Positions 40,058-46,506 of a DNA stretch of 64,000 nucleotides are shown here, piece by piece. The stretch is from Serratia rhizosphaerae (GTDB lineage Bacteria; Pseudomonadota; Gammaproteobacteria; Enterobacterales; Enterobacteriaceae): the NCBI RefSeq assembly GCF_009817885.1, contig NZ_CP041764.1:1-64000 (forward strand), read 5' to 3'. How positions within the stretch are numbered: position 1 is the first letter of the stretch; each line of letters starts with the position of its first letter. The translations under genes and the position numbers were made by a program. Below the pieces are notes generated by a model that saw only the letters and a program-made list of their open reading frames with translations, was not told where the DNA came from and did no database searches.

Positions 40058-41319
40058 CGTTTACCCCCGAGCGCGCCCGCGCGCAATTCGGCGCGCTGTC
40101 GCAGCATTATCAGGATAAGCCGGTGATCTTTTTCGACGGCCCCGGCGGTTCTCAGGTTTCCCTTGGCGTACTGGAAAAAATGACCGGCTATCTGGGCAGC
40201 TATAACGCCAACCTGGGCGGACACTACTTTTCCAGCCAGATGACGGAACAGGTGACGCATAACGCGCGTGCATCGGTATGCGCGCTATTAAACGCCCCCT
40301 CGCCCGATAATATCGCCTTCGGCATGAATATGACGTCGCTGACCTTCCACCTTAGCCGCATCATCAGCCGCGACTGGCAGCCCGGCGATGAAATTATCGT
40401 CACTGCACTGGACCACTATGCCAACGTATCCAGCTGGCAGCAGGCGGCGGAGGATAAACAGGCCGTCGTGCACCATATTCCGCTGCGCCCTGAGGACTGT
40501 ACGCTGGACACCGAGCGCCTGTGCGCGCAGATCAACGACAAAACCCGGCTGGTGGCGGTGACGCACGCATCCAATGTGACCGGCAGCGTGGTGGATATCC
40601 GGGCCATCACCGCCGCCGCGCAGCGGGTTGGCGCGCAGGTCTACGTCGATGCCGTGCACTATGCGCCGCATAACCTGATCGACGTACAAGCGCTGGGCTG
40701 CGACTTCCTGGTCTGCTCCGCCTATAAGTTTTTCGGCCCGCATATCGGTATGGCCTATATTGCCCCGCAGTGGTTACAACGCCTGCGCCCGTATAAAGTG
40801 GAGCCAGCAACCGATATCGGCCCGGGACGCTTTGAAACCGGCACCCAGAGCTTTGAGGGACTGGCCGGCGTCACAGCGGCCATTGACTATCTGGCACAGT
40901 GGGGCACGCCGGGCGCACCGTTAAGGCAGCGTCTGCAGGAGAGTTTCGCCGCTTACCACCAACATGAAGAAGATCTGTGCCGCTATTTTCTGCAGCGCTT
41001 ACGACAACTGGAAGGCGCTCGGCTTTACGGCTACCCCGAACCAGACAGCACGCGCCGCACGCCGACCTTTGCCTTAACCTTTAAGAACTTCTCGCCGGAG
41101 CAGATCGCCATGCTGTTAGGCCGGCATAATATCTGCGCCGGCAGCGGGCATTTTTACGCGCAGGGACTGATACGGCAGCTCAACCTGCAGAAACACGGCG
41201 GCGTGTTGCGCATCGGCATGATGCATTACAACACCCGCCAGGAGATCGACCGCCTGTTCGAGGTGCTGGAGGATGCGCTGGCCGAGGCGGACAGCCCGGC
41301 AGCCGTGGCTGGGCGTTAA
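40054..41319 (+). CDS. Class V aminotransferase / cysteine desulfurase-like PLP enzyme
   Basis: A 421-residue fold-type I PLP protein of the cysteine desulfurase-like group (VC1184 type). FFDGPGGSQ near residue 25, TALDHYANVSSW near 116, VDAVHYAPHN near 198 and the PLP Lys in VCSAYKFFGPHIG near residue 222 are present. SGHFYAQGL and RIGMMHYNT lie in the small domain. No cysteine in the place used by SufS or IscS is evident, so sulphur transfer is not assured and lyase or aminotransferase activity is possible. Translation is coupled to the dioxygenase gene, suggesting sequential action on one substrate. Confidence 0.8.
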   Translation: MTFTPERARAQFGALSQHYQDKPVIFFDGPGGSQVSLGVLEKMTGYLGSYNANLGGHYFSSQMTEQVTHNARASVCALLNAPSPDNIAFGMNMTSLTFHLSRIISRDWQPGDEIIVTALDHYANVSSWQQAAEDKQAVVHHIPLRPEDCTLDTERLCAQINDKTRLVAVTHASNVTGSVVDIRAITAAAQRVGAQVYVDAVHYAPHNLIDVQALGCDFLVCSAYKFFGPHIGMAYIAPQWLQRLRPYKVEPATDIGPGRFETGTQSFEGLAGVTAAIDYLAQWGTPGAPLRQRLQESFAAYHQHEEDLCRYFLQRLRQLEGARLYGYPEPDSTRRTPTFALTFKNFSPEQIAMLLGRHNICAGSGHFYAQGLIRQLNLQKHGGVLRIGMMHYNTRQEIDRLFEVLEDALAEADSPAAVAGR

Positions 41320-41348
41320 TCCCCTTTAGCCACGCGATAATGACCAAT

Positions 41349-41380
41349 AAATAACGGGAGCCCTAGGGTTCCCGTTATTT
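41349..41380. terminator. Bidirectional terminator after the PLP-enzyme gene
   Basis: AAATAACGGGA and TCCCGTTATTT form an 11-bp stem with inner GCCCTAGGGT. It is 30 nt after the stop and lies between convergent genes. Its core AACGGGAGCCCTA is shared with the icd terminator at 45.3 kb. Confidence 0.9.
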
Positions 41381-41417
41381 ATCTGACCGGCAGAAATAGC
41401 AGAGGCTCGCTTCATGT

Positions 41418-41624
41418 CTATGCCTGGTTAGCGTTCCCATTAAACCAGGCGATCAACTTTCCTGCTATCCGGAATAGATTAAGAAAACCGAAAAAAACAA
41501 TCACCGACAGGAAAACATCAACCAGAGAGTTGTTTTCTCCCATAATTGTCAGCGAGGAGAATGAAACACACAGTATGGTTAACGGCAAGCTGAGCACAGC
41601 GGATGTTCTGTTTAACACTTCCAT
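41418..41624 (-). CDS. Small membrane protein (68 aa)
   Basis: A 68-residue hydrophobic protein with two probable membrane helices (residues about 10-28 and 35-60), beginning MEVLNRTSAVLSLPL and ending KLIAWFNGNANQA. The start has GGAATTGAATGAAAT upstream. I do not recognise it. Low GC compared with flanking metabolic genes places it in the accessory stretch. Confidence 0.55.
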   Translation of the reverse strand: MEVLNRTSAVLSLPLTILCVSFSSLTIMGENNSLVDVFLSVIVFFGFLNLFRIAGKLIAWFNGNANQA

Positions 41625-41995
41625 ATTTCATTCAATTCCATAGCAAACCAGCGTTTTCAATAAAAATATTTTATACCACCAATAAGGCTGCGTGAATAAA
41701 GATGGTCAGTGAAATATCGAGGCGCGGGGAGTTTTCTAAGCTGCCTGTACGGCAGTGAACTGCTGCACTATAGCGCCATTCTGTTGATTACTAAGAATTT
41801 ACCACGAAAAAACCTTGAGCCCCTTTTTTGTGAGCCCAAAATCATGTCATATATGTCGGTTTGTTACGTTTTGCGATAAAAGAAGGGGCGTATAACGACG
41901 ACATCCAGTCAGACTCGCAGGGTTTTCTAATTGCCTCATCGTTCTCATCTGCTAACATGTGGCCCGATTCTATTGTCTATAAGAAAGGGATGAAA
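41625..41995. other. AT-rich gap
   Basis: 371 nt of AT-rich sequence between divergent small genes. AAGAAAGGG near its end is the ribosome-binding site of the next lipoprotein. No other signal is clear. Confidence 0.35.
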
Positions 41996-42376
41996 ATGAA
42001 AAAGGTACTTTCAGCAGCAATAATAGCGATGTTGCTTGCTGGTTGCGCGTCTTCTGGGAATCGTAGTATTGAGCGTGAAACGCAGGCCACCATTCAGACG
42101 AAACTCCAGAAGGGAGTAACGAAAAAGGCTCAGGTTAAGCAACATTTCGGTGATCCAATGTCAGTTAGCTTCACTGATGGTGGTAACGAGATTTGGAACT
42201 ATACGCTTGCCAAAGTGAAGATTGATGGGAAGACATTCATCCCATTTTACGGTCTGTTCCACAACGGGTCTAAAACAAACACAAAGCAACTAGTAATTCT
42301 ATTCAAAGACGACATTGTAGAAAAATACACGATGTCAGAGTCTGCCATTGATACAAAGTCAGGCTGGGCAGACTAG
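41996..42376 (+). CDS. Lipoprotein with BamE/OmlA-like fold
   Basis: A 126-residue lipoprotein. The signal MKKVLSAAIIAMLLAGC ends in the lipobox LAGC (Cys 17). The mature part has KLQKGVTKKAQVKQHFGDP, like the SmpA/OmlA/BamE motif, then EIWNYTLAKVKIDGKTF. Such small lipoproteins are common in phage-derived DNA and as envelope assembly factors. An ATG two codons upstream is an alternative start; the chosen ATG is better spaced from AAAGGG. A strong terminator follows. Confidence 0.75.
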   Translation: MKKVLSAAIIAMLLAGCASSGNRSIERETQATIQTKLQKGVTKKAQVKQHFGDPMSVSFTDGGNEIWNYTLAKVKIDGKTFIPFYGLFHNGSKTNTKQLVILFKDDIVEKYTMSESAIDTKSGWAD

Positions 42377-42406
42377 CCATAAAAAAAACAGAACTTAAAC
42401 ATGATC

Positions 42407-42430
42407 AACCCCGCTCCAGCGGGGTTTTTT
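42407..42430 (+). terminator. Terminator of the lipoprotein gene
   Basis: AACCCCGCT-CC-AGCGGGGTT followed by a T-run, 30 nt after the stop. Confidence 0.92.
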
Positions 42431-42453
42431 ATTGCACGGAGAAAAGTGAATGG

Positions 42454-42633
42454 TTAGCGGCGATGAGGCCCACTACCTACTGCCCCTAACTTCAAGTTAG
42501 AGTCACCGGCAAACAGTTGTTTTTCATCGTCATCCAGTGATAATACTGATTTTGATGGGTTAGAAAGGTCTAAGGCCTTACAATAATTAAAGCTTTTCCC
42601 TCTTTCAGACGCCATAACCTTTTTTCCGCTCAT
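42454..42633 (-). CDS. Possible small protein (59 aa)
   Basis: A 59-residue reading starting MSGKKVMASERGKSFNYCKA with AAGG 4 nt before the ATG. It is hydrophilic and contains SVLSLDDDEKQLF. I do not recognise it, and the close ribosome-binding site and low information make it uncertain. Confidence 0.35.
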   Translation of the reverse strand: MSGKKVMASERGKSFNYCKALDLSNPSKSVLSLDDDEKQLFAGDSNLKLGAVGSGPHRR

Positions 42634-42871
42634 CAAACCTTAAATATCAATTGGTTACAAAAATCAAAAAAAGGGTCGTTGGCTCAGCCGTGCGTTAGCG
42701 CCCCTTGTCGCATACTCTAAGGCGCTGTCGAGCTTCCCAATACCGTCGCCTGCCTTCTGCGGCATTTTTCCGCCCGACACACTATTTCTTGTTATATCCA
42801 CTTGTAAATTTATGTAAGCGTGGCATTATCCTTGCGCTTTATATTGATTAGTTAAAAGGGAATTGAAAATA

Positions 42872-43162
42872 ATGAAAAAATTACTCGCCGCCGTCGTGCT
42901 TGCCGTGACGGTTACCGGTTGTGCACAGCAAACGTTCACCCTGAAACACGAGACTGTCGCTGTGCCTAAGCAGACGACCACTCACCACTTCTTTGTCTCC
43001 GGCATTGGCCAGAAGAAAACCATTGATGCTGCTGCGGTATGCGGCGGCGCAGACAAAGTGGTACGCACCGAAGTGCAGCAAACCTTCCCGAATATCCTGC
43101 TGGGCATTGTGACCTTCGGCATCTATACCCCGCGCGAAGCCCGTATTTATTGCGCTCAATAA
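42872..43162 (+). CDS. bor: Bor-family lipoprotein
   Basis: A 96-residue lipoprotein, signal MKKLLAAVVLAVTVTGC with Cys at position 17. The mature sequence closely follows phage lambda Bor: CAQQTFTLKH, THHFFVSGIGQKKTIDAA, then NILLGIVTFGIYTPREARIYC. Lambda Bor is made by lysogens and aids serum resistance; homologues occur in many enterobacterial chromosomes. An in-frame TTG three codons upstream is rejected. It is separate from the prophage at 45.5 kb, so it is either an old phage remnant or an ordinary chromosomal homologue. Confidence 0.9.
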   Translation: MKKLLAAVVLAVTVTGCAQQTFTLKHETVAVPKQTTTHHFFVSGIGQKKTIDAAAVCGGADKVVRTEVQQTFPNILLGIVTFGIYTPREARIYCAQ

Positions 43163-43182
43163 AACGCGGCGGCAAATAAACA

Positions 43183-43205
43183 ACAGCCCGCTCAAGGCGG
43201 GCTGT
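43183..43205. terminator. Hairpin between bor and acid phosphatase
   Basis: ACAGCCCGC and GCGGGCTGT form a 9-bp stem with a 5-nt loop between two convergent genes. Only short T-rich tails follow. Confidence 0.7.
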
Positions 43206-43232
43206 CATTCTCAGTAGTAAATAATCCCTACC

Positions 43233-43955
43233 TTACCGTTTACCAAACTCCGCCTTGGCTTTGGCCAATGCCTCGGTAAAACCTTGATTACTGTGCAGCA
43301 TAGCCACCACTGCCGCGCCCATCAAACGCCCGTTATCTACATCGCTTTGCCAGTGGGCGCCGCATACCACGCGGCTCTGACCGAAGTCATAACCCCGCTT
43401 CAGTATCTCGGTTTCGCGAGCCGGATTGATCTCCGCCAGCACCAGCGCCGTCGCCCAGCCGAATGAGGCGTGTCCGAAAGGATAGGAGCCCGTTTTCGCC
43501 ATCGATTTATCCTTCTCCGGCGTACAGGTGCTGTCCTTGTACACCACAAAAGGCCGCACGCGCATATAGTGATCCTTGGCGGTTCTCATCGCATAGTCGT
43601 GGCTGTCCTGCAGTACGCCCTGAAGCAGCGCATAGAGAGCCGGCGTTTTCTCTTGCGAAATCTCTTCGCCAAAGGCGGCGGAAAAAGCGGCGGAGATATT
43701 TTTATAGTCCGCATCGCTGGCCGCCAGCGCCTGACGTTTCGCATCTTTTAGCGTCTTGCCCGTCTCATAGGCGGCCTTATCGTTTAAAAACATGACGGTG
43801 TTTTCCGCCGGCGGCGGCGGTAATATCTGCAGGCTGTCGGGCGCGGTTTCAGGCGTCAAGAATCCTTGTGTTTGCGCAGCAAATGCGCCGGAAGCGGAGA
43901 ACAACAGCGCTGCCACTGAACATACGGCTACGCGTTTTTTAAAATGTAATCGCAT
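43233..43955 (-). CDS. Class A non-specific acid phosphatase (PhoN/PhoC-like)
   Basis: A 240-residue exported phosphatase with a Sec signal (about residues 1-26, SASGAFA). It has the three PAP2-type motifs: KDHYMRVRP (about residues 127-135), GSYPFGHAS (about residues 156-164) and SRVVCGAHWQSD (about residues 193-204) with the nucleophile His. The usual GSYPSGHT has Phe for Ser and Ala for Thr here. FLNDKAAYE and TCTPEKD are also class A features. It dephosphorylates organic phosphates in the periplasm. Confidence 0.9.
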   Translation of the reverse strand: MRLHFKKRVAVCSVAALLFSASGAFAAQTQGFLTPETAPDSLQILPPPPAENTVMFLNDKAAYETGKTLKDAKRQALAASDADYKNISAAFSAAFGEEISQEKTPALYALLQGVLQDSHDYAMRTAKDHYMRVRPFVVYKDSTCTPEKDKSMAKTGSYPFGHASFGWATALVLAEINPARETEILKRGYDFGQSRVVCGAHWQSDVDNGRLMGAAVVAMLHSNQGFTEALAKAKAEFGKR

Positions 43956-44407
43956 ACTTTTTATCCCTTTTTAACGAATCCCGCAGAAAACGGTAGAGCT
44001 ACGCTGCCGGGAACGTTTAACAAAATATGCTATCAGCGCCTGCAGCAAAAATTTGTTACTTAACAGGTAAATATTGCTATGGCTCTTTACAGTGCGTAGG
44101 CGGATGGCATGAAAATCTCATGACCAGACTCACCAAGCATTCCCCGCGGCACACCGGCCGAGAAAAACAGTACACGGGCAAAACATGGAATATGCGTGAG
44201 GATAAAACGGGATATATTTACGATGGGTTACACAACTCGCTCTCACAAGTGCGCTATTTATAAAAATTCATATAAGCACCATAACTCTTAATTATTCAAA
44301 AAAACTACCGCCTCAGAATAATGGCGGGGAAAAACCTGAAGCTTCCAAGGCTTTTCCCTGCCTTAGAAGCGTGTTCATCATTGCCACAATATCAATCAGA
44401 ATATTTA
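43956..44407. other. Upstream of the acid phosphatase; no clear gene
   Basis: 452 nt including the phosphatase promoter region. A 78-codon plus-strand reading (44027-44263) has no ribosome-binding site and an unlikely composition, so it is not called. Nothing else is recognised. Confidence 0.4.
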
Positions 44408-44677
44408 TTAGCTTACGGAATTATGCCTATAAACCGAAATCAGCGCCCATAACAAGGCGAATATCGTTGAGTACAAAACAGCAAAATCCAACCAGGTGTT
44501 GAAACCGTAGGTAACAATATCAAAAAGGACCTTTTTAAAATGAAAATAATCTTCATGGCGGAAAACGGTATGTGATGCAATCACCCACACAATAAACAGC
44601 CATAAAAATGCAAATGCGTATGCCAGATTTGCCGTGCCCCACCCGATTATAAATTTGTAAAAAGCCAATCTTTTCAT
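44408..44677 (-). CDS. Hypothetical membrane protein
   Basis: An 89-residue protein from the ATG at 44677, with two long hydrophobic segments (YAFAFLWLFIVWVIAS near residues 20-35 and FAVLYSTIFALLWALIS near 65-81). A GTG at 44734 would add 19 residues. Neither start has a strong ribosome-binding site. AT-rich codon use differs from the metabolic operons. The family is not recognised. Confidence 0.5.
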   Translation of the reverse strand: MKRLAFYKFIIGWGTANLAYAFAFLWLFIVWVIASHTVFRHEDYFHFKKVLFDIVTYGFNTWLDFAVLYSTIFALLWALISVYRHNSVS

Positions 44678-44734
44678 ACAGTAACAATCCACTTTGTATA
44701 CTTTTGCAACCAAAACAGGCTTGCTGTTATTCAC

Positions 44735-45121
44735 GCATCCATGGAGTCACATTCCTATATCCACATTGGAGTCCGGCGCTCGCTATTAGTTCATTGATAT
44801 GCGCCGACTTTGCCTTCAGTTAGGGATGGTTGAGGATCCGCTAGGCTGACAACGTTAATCAGCAGTACCCACATGGCAAAAGGCTTTATCTAGCGAGCCT
44901 GAAATAAAGGCTGGAGACTATAACGGTGTGAACGAGAGTTTTTGGAAGGCGCTTTGATTGATAATGTTTTGACAAAAATTGCAGATTGAATTGTCCATTG
45001 GACGGTAAAGCTCTTTCCCTACCGTGTCTTAAAACGATACTTTGGCATCCAGGTAATAGCCGTAACTCACTGAGTTTAAAACACCTGCTATGGTTTTTTT
45101 GATAACCGATAATCGCGCATT
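44735..45121. other. Non-coding or degraded stretch
   Basis: 387 nt in which the only open reading (44886-45128, minus) lacks a ribosome-binding site and recognisable sequence. It may be decayed accessory DNA. Confidence 0.35.
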
Positions 45122-45274
45122 TTAGCACACTCTTGCCTGTGGCAAATCACTCACACGCGTCGTGTACGCCGGCGACAGCATTTCACGTTTCATCGACCAC
45201 TGCTGATACGTTCCCTGCCCTGCAAACCACCGTTTTGCCCGACCCGAGTTATTGATACGATCCAGAACGCTCAT
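45122..45274 (-). CDS. Unassigned small ORF (50 aa) beside the icd terminator
   Basis: A 50-residue reading, MSVLDRINNSGRAKRWFAGQ at its start and SDLPQARVC at its end, with GGGG about 9 nt before the ATG. It looks protein-like (basic, aromatic), and the frame stays open upstream through KLQRYGVSP towards the icd terminator, so it could be the 3' end of a longer gene cut by rearrangement. Not recognised. Confidence 0.4.
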   Translation of the reverse strand: MSVLDRINNSGRAKRWFAGQGTYQQWSMKREMLSPAYTTRVSDLPQARVC

Positions 45275-45305
45275 TGGACTGACCCCATAACGCTGCAATT
45301 TGCAT

Positions 45306-45332
45306 AAAAAAACGGGAGCCCTAAGGCTCCCG
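45306..45332 (-). terminator. icd terminator
   Basis: On the minus strand CGGGAGCC-TTAG-GGCTCCCG is followed by seven T residues. It starts 22 nt after the icd stop codon and is the native transcript end of icd. Confidence 0.92.
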
Positions 45333-45353
45333 CTCGGTCAAACGCTTAACACA

Positions 45354-45518
45354 TTACATATGTTCGACGATAGCGTCGCCAAACTCTGAACATTTCAGCA
45401 GCTTAGCGCCTTCCATCAGGCGTTCGAAGTCATAGGTCACGGTCTTGGCGGCGATAGCGCCTTCCATACCCTTAACAATCAGGTCGGCCGCTTCGAACCA
45501 GCCCAGGTGACGCAGCAG
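45354..45518 (-). pseudogene. icd: 3' end of icd (isocitrate dehydrogenase), prophage attachment junction
   Basis: These 165 nt encode the last 54 residues of isocitrate dehydrogenase, from LLRHLGWFEAADLIVKGM to KLLKCSEFGDAIVEHM, then TAA. Upstream of 45518 the match to icd stops abruptly and prophage-like AT-rich sequence begins. In Escherichia coli, phage 21 and element e14 integrate inside icd and leave such a 3' fragment while the phage supplies a new 3' end to the functional copy. By that logic the prophage lies to the right, the recombination core is within this fragment, and an intact icd should be found past the far end of the prophage. Confidence 0.9.
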
Positions 45519-45668
45519 TATGTTGCCGAGTTTAAGGTAACATTATGATTTTAATTATTATTTTATCCTTTATGTCAGCTAAATTAATCTTTTTATCTAA
45601 CTTGTAACCCTCTGAATTTAAAGCATTGATATTGGGTTTTGATAAATGATTTTGTGTAACAAAGGTCG
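45519..45668. other. Prophage end, AT-rich non-coding
   Basis: About 150 nt of very AT-rich sequence between the icd fragment and the late-operon terminator. No gene is seen. Integrase arm sites could lie here but cannot be recognised without the integrase. Confidence 0.5.
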
Positions 45669-45691
45669 AAAAAGCCGGGTTCCCTCCCGGC
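45669..45691 (-). terminator. Terminator of the prophage late operon
   Basis: On the minus strand GCCGGG-AGGGAA-CCCGGC is followed by five T residues, 9 nt after the last prophage gene. Confidence 0.88.
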
Positions 45692-45699
45692 CATTCCGT

Positions 45700-46497
45700 T
45701 CAAATTTTCACTTTATAGTTCGACTCAAAATAACGCTTAGAGCGCCCGTACTGCGTGTTCAGATCAGTCAGTGATAACGGCCTGTCATAAATCAACACCT
45801 CCGCGACAGCAAGCCCAGTGTTAGGACTCGATGGCGGCACTGGTGGCAGGTTAGAATTGCGCCATGCGATGATGCGATAAAAGCTCTCCGCACCGGATTC
45901 CGTGATTGATCGCTCTGCCAAATTAACACCGCTCGCCAACGTGGCGGGGATAATGTCTGCATTCGCAGATGGAATGAAAAACCCAGCAGTGTTTCCCGCA
46001 CCGTCAATCGTCACAGCTGAAAACGCAAAATTGTTGCGAGTTGCGGTAGCCTCAGCCGGGCCGGCAGCCGTGCCATACAATTTTTCGTTATATGATTTTC
46101 CGCCAATGTACGCCGATCGCCGGCGTAGCGATGTTACTGATACGTCTGTGATAGCAATCCCCTCGCCGTTTGCTGATGCATTCTGCACGATATTACCCAC
46201 CGGATAGCCGAACGTGTTAACGTCTGCAGCCTGGCGATATACAGCGATCAGTGTGCGCTGCATACCATCTGGGACATCAGTGATAAAGCCGTTATCTTTA
46301 TCGCCTGCAACAAAATATTCCCCTACGCTGGGAGTACCAACCTCTTTCAGGGTGTGTCCGTTTCCTGATAGGTCAGTAAAACCTTCACCAAAACGCCAGC
46401 CGGCGATCAGCCCAGGAACGGACGCGAATGGCTCATACAGCGGTGGCAGAGTCGGGTTCTTAATTTCCATGTCCAGATTGCGAATAATCGTTGTCAT
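45700..46497 (-). CDS. Prophage tail-associated LamG/ConA-like protein
   Basis: A 265-residue protein at the extreme end of the late operon. PGLIAGWRFGEGFTDLSGNGHTL (about residues 29-51, read as PGLIAGWRFGEG and FTDLSGNGHTL) and AVAEVLIYDRPLSLTDLNTQYGR (about residues 228-250, read as AVAEVLIYDRPL and SLTDLNTQYGR) are the opening and closing strands of a concanavalin-like lectin/LamG domain. Such domains bind carbohydrate. Its place after the esterase tail spike suggests a second receptor-binding or decoration protein. It starts 9 nt after the spike stop with GGAAATGAG upstream. Confidence 0.65.
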   Translation of the reverse strand: MTTIIRNLDMEIKNPTLPPLYEPFASVPGLIAGWRFGEGFTDLSGNGHTLKEVGTPSVGEYFVAGDKDNGFITDVPDGMQRTLIAVYRQAADVNTFGYPVGNIVQNASANGEGIAITDVSVTSLRRRSAYIGGKSYNEKLYGTAAGPAEATATRNNFAFSAVTIDGAGNTAGFFIPSANADIIPATLASGVNLAERSITESGAESFYRIIAWRNSNLPPVPPSSPNTGLAVAEVLIYDRPLSLTDLNTQYGRSKRYFESNYKVKI

Positions 46498-46506
46498 CTC
46501 ATTTCC

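Noticed and set aside
41990..41995. Earlier ATG of the BamE-like lipoprotein
   Set aside because: It lies too close to AAAGGG; the ATG two codons later is better spaced and starts a standard MKK lipoprotein signal.
41996..43162. Treating the bor region as part of the 45.5-kb prophage
   Set aside because: The icd fragment and its native terminator lie between them, so these genes are on the host side of the attachment junction.
44027..44263. 78-codon plus-strand ORF upstream of the acid phosphatase
   Set aside because: No ribosome-binding site, no recognisable sequence, and composition unlike a protein family.
44886..45128. 80-codon minus-strand ORF
   Set aside because: No ribosome-binding site; sequence not recognisable and probably chance in AT-rich DNA.
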